A stretch of DNA of 64,000 bases, from the NCBI GenBank assembly GCA_003281165.1, contig QCCT01000005.1, forward strand, positions 17,125 to 81,124. The letters run 5' to 3'. The notes below the pieces were generated by a model. That model did not search any database. It saw nothing but the letters and a program-made list of their open reading frames with translations, and had not been told where the DNA came from. The position numbers were made by a program, and so were the translations under genes. The stretch comes from Prochlorococcus sp. AG-347-M18. GTDB taxonomy: Bacteria > Cyanobacteriota > Cyanobacteriia > PCC-6307 > Cyanobiaceae. This document shows positions 16,894-27,069 of the stretch, in pieces (position 1 is the stretch's first letter; the number at the start of each line of letters is the position of its first letter).

Positions 16894-16921
16894 GTAAATA
16901 GGAAGCGTTTCATTTTTTGGG

Positions 16922-18301
16922 TTATCTGCTAACCCTTTTCACTAACGAATAATTACTTGAACGCATATTCTTCTTTGATTCTCTTAAAGTACGTTCTCTT
17001 GAGATGTAGTTGATATATGTTTTTTGAAGCATATCAGGACTGGTTAAACCATTACTAGCAAAATCAACAATGTTCGGATAAGTTCCAAGAGTCATATCAT
17101 CTTCAAGATGATGACGGAAAGATGTATGCCTGATAGTTTTCATATTGACATCAAGTAAATCCCAGTTTGGCAAACACTTATCTACTGCTTTTTTGAGTAA
17201 GAAGTTTAATGTTCTGAGGACATATTTCTCTGCTCCACCATCTATTGGTCTTTTTATAAAAGGAGAATTTACCCATCCTTCATCAGGTCTTCTTTTAAGC
17301 AATCTTCTGAAGAAAGGATATGCATCAGGTCTCATATTTCTTGTTTTTTCAATTCTTCTATCACCCTTAGGTTCTTTATTTCTAATAACAAATTCACCAT
17401 GTTCAGGAACTTCTGTGAACCATTTTATTTGTAATCTTGGAACATCCTGAGGTCTCAAGAAGAAGAAATAATTTACCAAAATTGCATCATATAAATCGAC
17501 CCAATTCCTTTGATTTTGTCTATTAAATTCGTTGTACTCTAAATGATTATATTCTTCAAAACTCATTTCCCTTTTTGCTGCTCCACCAGATAATTGAATA
17601 ATGGTATTCATTAGAGTTTCAAATTCATCAGATTCAAAATGTTTTACTTGCTCTTCTTGTACTCCATCAATCTTTGGAAATGAAGGAAAAGAATGACCAA
17701 TAAAATCAGGTTCAGCAATATCGAACAATGACTTTAAAACAGTTTTCTGTTGTGACTTCATCCCTGAAGAAAGAGTTCTAAAATAATCATCTATATCTTT
17801 CTTTGAAATCTGATCAACTCTTATTTTTGAAAACTGTTCTTTTCCAATGCCATAAGTAGGGGAAAACCACTTATTTCTCTCGTCTCTAATTTGTTGTTTT
17901 GCACTACTATTTTTAGAACGAGCAGAAGTATATTTTTCGAAATGTTCGTCCCAATAATATTCCAAACATTTGGATTTAGTTTCTACAATTTCATTAATTT
18001 TATATACACAATCTTTCTGCTTTTCCTTTACCCAAGTAATTGCATTTAATGATGCTTGTCTTGCATCTGCAGTACCTGTAGAGGACTCTAAAGGTCTTCT
18101 TTTCTTAGTTGCAACTCTATAATCCTCTTCTAGATCTGGCATCCATGTTGCATAAAAATAAGGAGAATTTACTCTCTTTTTTAGGTATAAATTAGTTGGA
18201 AAACTTACTCTATTTCCTAGTCCTAATTCACTACGAGAATCAGAAATATTGATCCATGTTCTTTCATTTAAATTACCATCCATAACGCTTGAAGATGCCA
18301 T
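16922..18301 (-). CDS. Tyrosine recombinase / integrase
   Basis: 459 aa; C-terminus LRPQDVPRLQIKWF..., IRHTSFRHHLE (HxxR), LQKTYINYIS (Tyr nucleophile); located next to attR. Confidence 0.85.
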   Translation of the reverse strand: MASSSVMDGNLNERTWINISDSRSELGLGNRVSFPTNLYLKKRVNSPYFYATWMPDLEEDYRVATKKRRPLESSTGTADARQASLNAITWVKEKQKDCVYKINEIVETKSKCLEYYWDEHFEKYTSARSKNSSAKQQIRDERNKWFSPTYGIGKEQFSKIRVDQISKKDIDDYFRTLSSGMKSQQKTVLKSLFDIAEPDFIGHSFPSFPKIDGVQEEQVKHFESDEFETLMNTIIQLSGGAAKREMSFEEYNHLEYNEFNRQNQRNWVDLYDAILVNYFFFLRPQDVPRLQIKWFTEVPEHGEFVIRNKEPKGDRRIEKTRNMRPDAYPFFRRLLKRRPDEGWVNSPFIKRPIDGGAEKYVLRTLNFLLKKAVDKCLPNWDLLDVNMKTIRHTSFRHHLEDDMTLGTYPNIVDFASNGLTSPDMLQKTYINYISRERTLRESKKNMRSSNYSLVKRVSR

Positions 18302-18340
18302 AATCTATTCTTTTATAATTGATATTTTTATATAAATCTT

Positions 18341-18360
18341 GGATGGTAAGTGGATGGTAA
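18341..18360 (+). repeat. Element-end repeat (putative integrase arm-type sites)
   Basis: ggatggtaagtggatggtaa, followed by inverted gataccatctttacc; matches 9071-9088. Confidence 0.7.
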
Positions 18361-18421
18361 GATACCATCTTTACCTCTAAGAACCCTAATTATAACACAG
18401 TTTTTCTAATTTGTCACCCCT

Positions 18422-18443
18422 TTCGAATCTGGGTGCCGCCTTC
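18422..18443 (+). repeat. attR direct repeat (partial tRNA-Cys 3' end)
   Basis: ttcgaatctgggtgccgccttc identical to 8964-8985. Confidence 0.9.
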
Positions 18444-18636
18444 TTTGATTTTTTTATGACTTGAATTATAAATTGTTCGAGAAACCTTAATTTCATGTAA
18501 CCGTTATTAGTTTGAATTAGTTTTTGATATATAAAAAAATCTTTTCTTTATTATTGATAAATATTACCTTATATCTTCATATATCAATAATATTACTTGT
18601 ATTTATTAATTATTTTCGATTTGCATTTGGTCCGTT

Positions 18637-18804
18637 TTAATAATCATTATCTGCGACACACATTCCTAAACATCTCACACCATTTGATGAAGTCCTTTTG
18701 CAATGATTACATAAAATGGGATCCTTCTTTGAAGTAAGATTAATTTCCGAATTATTTTGATCCTTAATACTTATAAACTGTTGTCTTGAATCAAATAGAG
18801 CCAT
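18637..18804 (-). CDS. Small Cys-containing hypothetical protein
   Basis: Likely start MALFDSRQQF...; CNHCKRTSSNGVRCLGMC; C-terminal part of ORF 18637..18849. Confidence 0.5.
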   Translation of the reverse strand: MALFDSRQQFISIKDQNNSEINLTSKKDPILCNHCKRTSSNGVRCLGMCVADNDY

Positions 18805-19435
18805 TCTTTGAATCATCATTTGAATCGATACTAACAACAAGTGAAGCATTAGTGTTGGAAGAGGGTATATCCATGATTTTTACATTTTCTTTAGGCTCCT
18901 CAATAATTTGATCTTCTTCTATACTCTCATCAACTGCACATGCTTCAAGAGCCTCTCGCAGTAGTGAATCAAAAGTTGCTCCTGGCAATCTATGTCTAGC
19001 AACTTCAAGAAAAGTTCTCGGTAACGATTCAGATGCAGCATCTCTTAAAGCAGGATTATTCTTTCTATGTTCTTGTTCTTCTTCTATTGATTTAATAAAC
19101 CTAAGTGTGACATCTCTTTTTGTAGAGGCTTTTATCAGTGTGTCGTTTTCAGGATTACTATTACTAGGCTCATTTTCAAGATCACTAAGCCTTTTTTCCA
19201 AACTATTTAAAACTTCATTAGCTTCTTTACTAATATGGGCTAATTGACCATCTGACAAATTAGGTAAATCAGCGACAAAAACTTTCCCATGATCTCTTAG
19301 TGTCAAGAAAGTAGGCCTTGGACCTTGACCCTGTTTACCACTAAATTCAGAATTATTACCTATTGGTCTTTTTGGAGGTGTAGGACCAGCTGAACTACGT
19401 CTACGTGTAATTCTTTGATTATTTGCAAAAGGCAT
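18791..19435 (-). CDS. Conserved hypothetical protein
   Basis: 214 aa ORF outside the element. Confidence 0.6.
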   Translation of the reverse strand: MPFANNQRITRRRSSAGPTPPKRPIGNNSEFSGKQGQGPRPTFLTLRDHGKVFVADLPNLSDGQLAHISKEANEVLNSLEKRLSDLENEPSNSNPENDTLIKASTKRDVTLRFIKSIEEEQEHRKNNPALRDAASESLPRTFLEVARHRLPGATFDSLLREALEACAVDESIEEDQIIEEPKENVKIMDIPSSNTNASLVVSIDSNDDSKNGSI

Positions 19436-19568
19436 TGAATAAAAGGTTAAATCTTAAATACTTAAACTTCCGATATAATTCGGCGGTAATTTTATTATAT
19501 TACACCTTACTTTTTCATTTGGGTATAAAAAATAATTTTTTAAAACTCATTTAGAAGACGAAACAAAT

Positions 19569-20612
19569 TTAAGTTAAAATTTCTGGCAAAAATTTACTAG
19601 TTGTTGAATCATTTTTTCGAACTATCTTTCCAATCTCCCAACTATCTATATCATGATCTTTACAGATATTTAATATCGCATCCTTAAATTGTTTATCAAT
19701 AATTAAACAAAACCCTACTCCAAGATTAAAAGTATTCCAAAAATCTTTTTCAGGAATCGATCCTTTCTCTTTGAGGAATTTAAATAAAATAGGTATTTCC
19801 CAAGAATTAGTATTGATATAAGGGATAAAATCAGAAGGGATACATCTTGGTAGATTCTCTGGAATTCCACCACCAGTAATATGAGACATTGCTTTAATTT
19901 CTATATTTTCAGATAAAATTTGGTTAATAACATTGTTGTAGATTTTTGTAGGTTTTAATAACTCATCATAAAAATTTAAGCGAGAAACTTTTTCAAATTC
20001 TTTATCTATTTGAATATTCTTTTGAATGATTTTTCTCACTAAACTAAAACCATTACTATGCACTCCATTGCTTTTTAGAGCAATTATTAAGTCATTTTCA
20101 GATACTTTTTTACCATTAATAAGCTTATCCTCATCAACTATTCCAACACAAAATCCTGCAAGATCATATTTATTTTTTGAATAAAATCCAGGCATTTCAG
20201 CAGTTTCTCCGCCGAGTAATGAACAGTTATTTTCTCCGCAACCATGTGAAATTCCCTGAACAACCCTCAATAATTGTTTCTTATCAAGTTTACCAGTAGC
20301 AATATAATCCAGAAAAAATAAAGGTTTTGCACCACTAGTAATGATATCGTTCATGCACATAGCAACTAAATCAATACCAACCTCAAAGTGAAAGTTTTTA
20401 CTTTGGGCTAATTCTAATTTTGTTCCAACACCATCAGTTCCTGAAACAAGAACTGGTTTTTTAAAACTATCGATAGGAACTCTAAATAATCCTCCAAACC
20501 CACCAATACCCTCAATCACATTAGATGTATGAGTTCCTTCAACTGCCTGTTTAATTTCGGAAACAAATTCTCGCCCAGCTTCTATATCAACACCTGATGT
20601 TTTGTAATCCAT
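19569..20612 (-). CDS. purM: Phosphoribosylformylglycinamidine cyclo-ligase
   Basis: MDYKTSGVDIEAGREFV; GTDGVGTKLELAQ; LLGGETAEMPGFY; HITGGGIPENLPR. Confidence 0.96.
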   Translation of the reverse strand: MDYKTSGVDIEAGREFVSEIKQAVEGTHTSNVIEGIGGFGGLFRVPIDSFKKPVLVSGTDGVGTKLELAQSKNFHFEVGIDLVAMCMNDIITSGAKPLFFLDYIATGKLDKKQLLRVVQGISHGCGENNCSLLGGETAEMPGFYSKNKYDLAGFCVGIVDEDKLINGKKVSENDLIIALKSNGVHSNGFSLVRKIIQKNIQIDKEFEKVSRLNFYDELLKPTKIYNNVINQILSENIEIKAMSHITGGGIPENLPRCIPSDFIPYINTNSWEIPILFKFLKEKGSIPEKDFWNTFNLGVGFCLIIDKQFKDAILNICKDHDIDSWEIGKIVRKNDSTTSKFLPEILT

Positions 20613-20710
20613 GAAATAAAAATGATAGACTTTCCCTATATAGATATTCCTCCTAAGATTGCTTTTGTCCAGTAATTATTTATCAAATAAATTAATTTTT
20701 TAAAAACAAA

Positions 20711-22243
20711 GTGAAGAAAGTAATCATAAGGAAAGCTGAAGAAATAGAAAATTGGAGGAGAAATATAAATACTGAAATTAACTTTATTCCAACAATGGGT
20801 AATCTTCACAATGGACATATAAAACTAATATCGACAGCAAAAAATGATAATTCTAATGTTAATTTAGTAAGTATTTTCATTAATCCACTTCAATTTGATA
20901 ACAAGTTAGATTTAGAGAATTACCCTAAAACAATTGAAAATGATATAAAAATCTCCTTTTCAAATGGCGCAGATGTCATCTTCATCCCAAGTAACGAAGA
21001 AATATATCCATCGAATAATAAAAATATTAAATTCCTAAAAGCTCCAATAGATTTGTCTTCTGCATTATGTGGGTTAAATCGAATTGGACATTTTGATGGC
21101 GTTTGTACAGTAGTTTATAGATTACTTAATCTCATCAAGCCACAAAATCTTTACTTAGGAGAAAAAGATTGGCAACAACTTTTAATTTTAAAAAATCTTG
21201 TCCTAACAAATAAATTAAGTGTTGCTATTAAATCTATTCCTACACAAAGAGATTTTGATGGAATTCCTTTAAGTTCACGTAATGTACATTTATCAAAAAA
21301 CGAAAGAAAATTGATTAGATTTTTTTCGAGTGAGTTATTAGAAGCAAAAAATAATTTTCAAAAAGAAAAAAAGATCAATTTAAACGAAATAATTAAAAAG
21401 CTATCAGCAAAAAAAATATCAATTGAATATTTAGAACATTTACATCCTTATACCCTCCAAAAAGCAAGACTTGAGGATAATATTTCGTTACTTGCTGGTG
21501 CGATAAGATGTGGAGAGACAAGATTAATTGATCACGTTTTTCTAATGAAAAGAAGGCCGATTATTGCAATTGATGGTCCTGCAGGGTCAGGTAAAAGTAC
21601 AGTAACAAAGTTAATAGCAAAAAAACTTAAACTTTTATATTTAGATACTGGCGCAATGTACAGGGCATTGAGTTGGCTGATTATACAAGAAAGTATTGAT
21701 TATAAAAAAGAAAAAAAATTACAGAATATGCTTAAAGATATATCTATTGTTTTCAAGTCGAATACAAATTCACATCAAGATGTTTATGTTAATAACTACT
21801 GTGTTACTGAAGAAATTAGGTCGCAAAAGATAAGTTCCATCGTTTCTAAAATTTCCTCAATAAAAGAAGTAAGAAAATTCTTAGTAGAAGAACAAAGAAA
21901 AATTGGAGAATCAGGCGGACTTGTAGCTGAGGGAAGAGATATAGGAACTACTGTTTTTCCTCATGCAGAACTAAAAATATTTTTAACTGCTAGCATCGAT
22001 GAAAGAGCAAAAAGAAGAAAATCTGATAAAAATAGTAAAGAATCACAAGAAATAGACCTACATACATTAAAAAAACTTATAAAGAAAAGAGATTTTGAAG
22101 ACTCCAATAGAGAAATTTCACCTCTAATAAAAGCGAATGACGCAATAGAAATTGTCACGGATGGATATTCAATTAATGAGGTAGTGGATAAAATTATTGA
22201 TCTTTATAATGACAAGATTCCTAAAGAGAGTGAGACCAAATAA
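20711..22243 (+). CDS. panC/cmk: Bifunctional pantoate--beta-alanine ligase / cytidylate kinase
   Basis: FIPTMGNLHNGHIKLI plus IAIDGPAGSGKSTVTKLIAKKL, LYLDTGAMYRALSW, VAEGRDIGTTVFP; GTG start. Confidence 0.95.
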   Translation: MKKVIIRKAEEIENWRRNINTEINFIPTMGNLHNGHIKLISTAKNDNSNVNLVSIFINPLQFDNKLDLENYPKTIENDIKISFSNGADVIFIPSNEEIYPSNNKNIKFLKAPIDLSSALCGLNRIGHFDGVCTVVYRLLNLIKPQNLYLGEKDWQQLLILKNLVLTNKLSVAIKSIPTQRDFDGIPLSSRNVHLSKNERKLIRFFSSELLEAKNNFQKEKKINLNEIIKKLSAKKISIEYLEHLHPYTLQKARLEDNISLLAGAIRCGETRLIDHVFLMKRRPIIAIDGPAGSGKSTVTKLIAKKLKLLYLDTGAMYRALSWLIIQESIDYKKEKKLQNMLKDISIVFKSNTNSHQDVYVNNYCVTEEIRSQKISSIVSKISSIKEVRKFLVEEQRKIGESGGLVAEGRDIGTTVFPHAELKIFLTASIDERAKRRKSDKNSKESQEIDLHTLKKLIKKRDFEDSNREISPLIKANDAIEIVTDGYSINEVVDKIIDLYNDKIPKESETK

Positions 22244-22245
22244 AT

Positions 22246-22719
22246 TCAAGAAATACTTTCCAAAAAACCGTTTACAGAGTCTTCTAAAATATCAAGGACA
22301 TAATCGAAGCCATCATCACCTCCAAAATATGGGTCAGGAACTTCTTGCTCATTAAAAACTGATTTAAAATCTTGTATTTTTTTAATTGATGCAAAATTAG
22401 TTGAAGCTGTTCTATTTTTAAGATCTTGAATATTTCTAAAATTTGAGTCGTCCATCGCAAGAATATAATTAAATTCGTCAAAATCTTTGCTAGTGATTTG
22501 ACGAGCCCTGCTTAAGATATTTAGATCTCTTCTTTCTGCCGCAACTCTCATCCTAGAGTCAGCTTTTTTTCCAATATGCCAACTCCCAGTTCCAGCAGAA
22601 TCTACAACAAAGGCATCTGTTAATCCTTTCTTTTCAAGTAGACTTATAAAGATAGCTTCTGCTGCAGGAGACCTACAAATATTTCCCAAACATACAAAAA
22701 GAACAGAAATTTTTTTCAT
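22246..22719 (-). CDS. Low-molecular-weight protein-tyrosine phosphatase
   Basis: VLFVCLGNICRSPAAEAIF (C(X)5R); VPDPYFGGDDGF. Confidence 0.92.
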   Translation of the reverse strand: MKKISVLFVCLGNICRSPAAEAIFISLLEKKGLTDAFVVDSAGTGSWHIGKKADSRMRVAAERRDLNILSRARQITSKDFDEFNYILAMDDSNFRNIQDLKNRTASTNFASIKKIQDFKSVFNEQEVPDPYFGGDDGFDYVLDILEDSVNGFLESIS

Positions 22720-22751
22720 ATGATTTCAAATTTCAATAAATTATAAGACTT

Positions 22752-23513
22752 TTAAGTAGTAAATAAAACTTCTTTAATTAAAGATTCAGTAAATTCTTTA
22801 CCAAACAAACTAGACAACATTGGCCTTGCTGGATCGTTATCTCTTCTATATTTCAAATAATTATTTTGACCATTTATTAATTTTTTTTGCATTTCTATAT
22901 TTACTTCTTTGCTTTCGAAAAGAATTTCCAAATACAAATCAAGATATTCCTTAAATGAGTTGTAAAGCTGATTAGCAATTAAAAAATCACTTCTTTTTTC
23001 TTTTGGTAATTTTGACCAGATTACTCCTGGAGAAAAAAATCTAGCTACATCTGCAGACATTTTTTCAGCTATTGGGAGTGATGAATGGCAATTATTTTTG
23101 AGTTTTATAAGTTTTTCTAATAACTCGTTATTGTATTGATTTTGTATTTTTAATGAAGGCTGAAAATCTAATACCAATAAATGACTATTAGGAAGAGAAA
23201 CAAAGTCTACTCCAAAAAATGGGACGTTATAAATAGTATTAGGAATAATTAAAAAATTTAAAACAGAATAATTTGGACTATTTATACAAACTACTCTTGC
23301 GAATTGAATTCTTTTTTTATGCGTTACACCCCAAGTAAAAAGATTCACATTTTTTTTTGATTTTCTTGAACCATAAGTTGAATCTTTATAAGAATATTCC
23401 GAAGGTATTATTTTTTCTAAACAGTTATATTTACTTAAATTATTAGTTAAATATTTTAGAAAATTATGCCATCTCCAATCTGGCCTATTAAAAATAGTAT
23501 CTTGTATTAACAT
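22752..23513 (-). CDS. pebB: Phycoerythrobilin:ferredoxin oxidoreductase (PebB)
   Basis: Ferredoxin-dependent bilin reductase; [21 protein letters not shown]; tandem with pebA and ho1. Confidence 0.88.
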   Translation of the reverse strand: MLIQDTIFNRPDWRWHNFLKYLTNNLSKYNCLEKIIPSEYSYKDSTYGSRKSKKNVNLFTWGVTHKKRIQFARVVCINSPNYSVLNFLIIPNTIYNVPFFGVDFVSLPNSHLLVLDFQPSLKIQNQYNNELLEKLIKLKNNCHSSLPIAEKMSADVARFFSPGVIWSKLPKEKRSDFLIANQLYNSFKEYLDLYLEILFESKEVNIEMQKKLINGQNNYLKYRRDNDPARPMLSSLFGKEFTESLIKEVLFTT

Positions 23514-24224
23514 TCAATTAATAATCTCATTATTTAATGAGAAAAGAAATTTATTAATAAATTTTTTTGTCCATTTTTCCCCAAAAAAGGATTTAAACAA
23601 TTTATCTGCAGGATCTTTTTCAAAACTGTACTTATCATATTTAATTTGATTAATCTTTATTTCTTCTGCATTTAAGAATTGATTTATAGGATTCGATTTA
23701 TAAATGTTCAAATAATTATTTACAAAAGAATGGAATATATTATTTAAATCTCTATCAAGATTTAATTTATTTCCTCTACATATAATCACCCAGGGGGAAA
23801 AATACTTTTTTGAATCATATATATTCTTCATTTTATTATTATCAAATGCAGAATATTTTTTCTTAACACTACCTAAACTTGAACAATATTTTTCAAGATA
23901 CTTGCCTTCTTGAATTAAAGGTTGATAATCAAGTATTGCTAATAACTTTTGAGAAGTTCCAAACCATAAAATATCAGCTCCTAAAATAGGAATTTCACTA
24001 TCAAAATTTGGATATGCGACCGTATTAAACACTTGCAGTTTTTTGCCACCATCTAATCTTGTTATTCGCCACTTTCTATATTCGGGAGATGAAAAAAGCC
24101 AATTTTTAATAATATATTTTGAGTCTTCATTGTGATGTTCTTTGAATTCGCTAGATATTTGTACTTCATGACCATTTAATTCATCGATATTGGATTTAAG
24201 GAAATCAACTAATGAATCAAACAT
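23514..24224 (-). CDS. pebA: 15,16-dihydrobiliverdin:ferredoxin oxidoreductase (PebA)
   Basis: [28 protein letters not shown]; bilin reductase family. Confidence 0.88.
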   Translation of the reverse strand: MFDSLVDFLKSNIDELNGHEVQISSEFKEHHNEDSKYIIKNWLFSSPEYRKWRITRLDGGKKLQVFNTVAYPNFDSEIPILGADILWFGTSQKLLAILDYQPLIQEGKYLEKYCSSLGSVKKKYSAFDNNKMKNIYDSKKYFSPWVIICRGNKLNLDRDLNNIFHSFVNNYLNIYKSNPINQFLNAEEIKINQIKYDKYSFEKDPADKLFKSFFGEKWTKKFINKFLFSLNNEIIN

Positions 24225-24230
24225 AAATTA

Positions 24231-24941
24231 CTAGGTCTCAGTGCTTCCTTTCCTTACTTTTTTTGTAATGTAATTAAATACAATCTTGCCTAAAACAGCA
24301 ATTAAGTTGCCTTCAAGCTCCTTAAACATTTTCATATTGTAAGTAAAAGCTTGATTAGCTTCATCAATTATTTGATCAGCAATCTTTTGATTTATTGGAA
24401 GTTGATTCAAAGCAAGGGAATATTCTTCCTTGAATTTCTTTTCATCAGCAATTAATTCAAACTCATAAAAATTTAAACCATCATTTCCCTTCAAATTTAA
24501 TGCTTTTTTAGCGATCCTTTTCAAAATTTGCCCCCCAGATAAATCTCCTATATAGCGGGTGTAGTGGTGACCAACCAATAGCTCTGGTGAATTTTTTGCA
24601 ACCTCTCGGATTCTTTCAACGTATTCTCTTGCTGAGTGAGAAATATTAATTTCATTCTTCCAGTTATCACCAAAATAAAATTTAAGATCATTTACAAGAG
24701 TTTCTTTCCTGAATAATGATTTAAAACCTATAGGTTTTATTACAGGATGTTCCTCATTGACTAGTCTTTCAATTTCTTCTTCCATAGCTTCATAAACAAA
24801 ATATAAATCACTAATTAATTTTCTATAAGATTTTTTTTCAACAACTCCTTTTAAAAAACAAGCCACAAAACCAGTATTTTCTGCCATAGTATGGGATTTT
24901 TTTGTCCCTTCTCTTAATTGTCCTGCAAGAGCAACTGCCAT
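24231..24941 (-). CDS. ho1: Heme oxygenase
   Basis: LREGTKKSHTMAENTGFVACFLKG; HHYTRYIGDLSGGQIL. Confidence 0.95.
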   Translation of the reverse strand: MAVALAGQLREGTKKSHTMAENTGFVACFLKGVVEKKSYRKLISDLYFVYEAMEEEIERLVNEEHPVIKPIGFKSLFRKETLVNDLKFYFGDNWKNEINISHSAREYVERIREVAKNSPELLVGHHYTRYIGDLSGGQILKRIAKKALNLKGNDGLNFYEFELIADEKKFKEEYSLALNQLPINQKIADQIIDEANQAFTYNMKMFKELEGNLIAVLGKIVFNYITKKVRKGSTET

Positions 24942-24998
24942 ATTTTTTGAAATATTTTTGTAAGTGTATTTAATCTACAAGGAAAATACATAAAACAG

Positions 24999-25529
24999 CT
25001 AATTTTTGTTACCAGCGGATGTTGTAGAGAATAGCTTATAAAGTTCTTTACAAACCAAAAAAAGATTATCTTTTTGTTTCTTTTGCGGTAGATGAGTGCC
25101 AGTCATTTCCCAATCTCCGATAGTAGCCACTCTCCATCTCTCAGAGGGAACAATCATACCTCGCATTATTATTCCCAACAATTTCGGAACTCTACCATTA
25201 TTATTATCGTTTTGAATTCTTAATTGTAAAAGTATTGCTCTACATTCAATTAGAGGACTCCAACCAGGGAAATGAAATGCAAAATCAATAGTATCTTTCA
25301 TGGATTCATTATTTGAATTGTCCCAAGGACTAAAGTTTACGCTTGCATCTGGAAAATATTTCCTAAACAAAGCTGCAGTAGAAGCAATTTTATTAGCTAT
25401 TTCAACATTACTTACATTTGAACTAGCATTCATAAGTAGCTTAGTATTTTTTTTGAAAATGACATAATTTGCTTTAACTTGCTTATTAACTACTTTTTCT
25501 TTTAATAAAGATGTTGAAATGCTGATCAA
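24999..25529 (-). CDS. Conserved hypothetical protein
   Basis: ORF 176 aa; true start may be internal (MNASSNVSNVEIANKIAS). Confidence 0.6.
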   Translation of the reverse strand: MISISTSLLKEKVVNKQVKANYVIFKKNTKLLMNASSNVSNVEIANKIASTAALFRKYFPDASVNFSPWDNSNNESMKDTIDFAFHFPGWSPLIECRAILLQLRIQNDNNNGRVPKLLGIIMRGMIVPSERWRVATIGDWEMTGTHLPQKKQKDNLFLVCKELYKLFSTTSAGNKN

Positions 25530-25644
25530 TAAACTATTCTCTATTCACATTTGAATAATAAATTTCTAGGTTTTAAAGAAAATAACTCTTCGCAAATTAC
25601 AATACGAGGAACTTCAAAAAGTTATCTTTTATTAATTCGATGCT

Positions 25645-27069
25645 ATGCCAAAATTTGAAAAATTAACTTTACCTAATGAAGGAGAGATAATAACTTTTAA
25701 TCAAGGCAAACCTAATGTCCCTAATAATCCAATTGTCCCTTTTATTAGGGGAGATGGCACTGGAGTTGATATTTGGCCTGCAACTCAAATCGTTCTTGAT
25801 TCAGCTATTAAAAAAAGCTATGGAGATGCAAGAAAAATTAATTGGTTTAAAGTCTATGCAGGCGATGAAGCTTGTGAACTTTATGGAACATATAACTACC
25901 TCCCTCAAGATACTATTGAGGCAATCAAACACTTTGGTGTAGCCATCAAAGGTCCTCTAACGACTCCCATCGGTGGAGGTATTAGATCTCTTAATGTTGC
26001 ACTAAGGCAGATATTTGATTTATATAGCTGTGTTAGACCATGCAAATATTATTCAGGAACTCCAAGCCCCCACAAAAATCCCCAAAATTTAGATGTTATT
26101 GTTTATAGAGAAAATACTGAAGATATATACATGGGGATTGAATGGGAAGCGGAGGATAATAATTGTCTTGAATTAATTAATCATTTAAATAACGTTGTCA
26201 TACCAAAAAGTAAAAATTTAAAAAATAGATCTATACCAGACGGATCAGGTATTGGAATAAAACCTGTGAGTAAAATTGGTAGCCAAAGGCATATTAGAAA
26301 AGCTATTGAACATGCCAAAAGATTATCTGGAGATAAAAGGCATGTGACTCTTGTACATAAAGGGAATATTATGAAATATACAGAAGGCGCATTTAGAGAT
26401 TGGGGATATGAATTAGCAGTAAATGAATTTAGAGAAGATTGCATTACAGAAAGAGAAAGCTGGATTTTAGATAATATTCAGAAAAATCCAGAAATTACAA
26501 TTGAAAATAATGCTCGAAAAATTGAACCAGGTTTTGACAAGCTTACAAATAACAAAAAAGCATTCATTTGCGAAGAAATTAAAGAAGTTATTGCATCAAT
26601 ATCAAATTCTCACGGAGATGGGAAATGGAGAGAACTTATTCTTGTTGATGATCGGATAGCTGATAGTATTTTTCAACAAATTCAAACTAGACCTCAAGAA
26701 TATTCAATTCTTGCAACCTTAAATCTAAATGGAGATTACGTTTCTGATGCAGCTGCAGCAATTGTTGGTGGCCTAGGTATGGCTCCCGGTGCAAATATTG
26801 GAGATAATGCAGCAATTTTCGAAGCTACTCACGGTACTGCGCCAAAACATGCAGGTTTAAATAAGATTAATCCAGGCTCAGTAATTCTTAGTGGTGTAAT
26901 GATGCTGGAATATTTTGGTTGGGATGAGGCAGCTAACTTAATTACTAATGGTTTAAGTAAGGCAATAGAGCAAAAAAAAGTAACCTATGATCTAGCGCGT
27001 TTAATGGAACCAAAAGTAGAACCCTTATCCTGCAGCAGTTTTGCTGAAGAAATTATTTCAAATTTCTAA
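25645..27069 (+). CDS. icd: NADP-dependent isocitrate dehydrogenase
   Basis: PFIRGDGTGVDIWPATQ; VIVYRENTEDIYMGIEW; GDYVSDAAAAIVGGLGMAPGANIGD. Confidence 0.96.
   Translation: MPKFEKLTLPNEGEIITFNQGKPNVPNNPIVPFIRGDGTGVDIWPATQIVLDSAIKKSYGDARKINWFKVYAGDEACELYGTYNYLPQDTIEAIKHFGVAIKGPLTTPIGGGIRSLNVALRQIFDLYSCVRPCKYYSGTPSPHKNPQNLDVIVYRENTEDIYMGIEWEAEDNNCLELINHLNNVVIPKSKNLKNRSIPDGSGIGIKPVSKIGSQRHIRKAIEHAKRLSGDKRHVTLVHKGNIMKYTEGAFRDWGYELAVNEFREDCITERESWILDNIQKNPEITIENNARKIEPGFDKLTNNKKAFICEEIKEVIASISNSHGDGKWRELILVDDRIADSIFQQIQTRPQEYSILATLNLNGDYVSDAAAAIVGGLGMAPGANIGDNAAIFEATHGTAPKHAGLNKINPGSVILSGVMMLEYFGWDEAANLITNGLSKAIEQKKVTYDLARLMEPKVEPLSCSSFAEEIISNF

Larger units (their letters stand above)
8964..18443. 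mobile_element. tRNA-Cys-integrated genomic element (tycheposon-like), attL-attR
   Basis: 22-bp direct repeat ttcgaatctgggtgccgccttc at 8964-8985 and 18422-18443; tyrosine recombinase next to the distal repeat; interior is accessory genes only, with core genes on both sides. Confidence 0.9.

Noticed and set aside
16803-16913. 36-aa minus-strand frame MKRFLFTKKELLFQNSS...
   Set aside because: Overlaps a strong terminator and the end of a plus-strand ORF; more likely a relic MKR leader than a functional gene.
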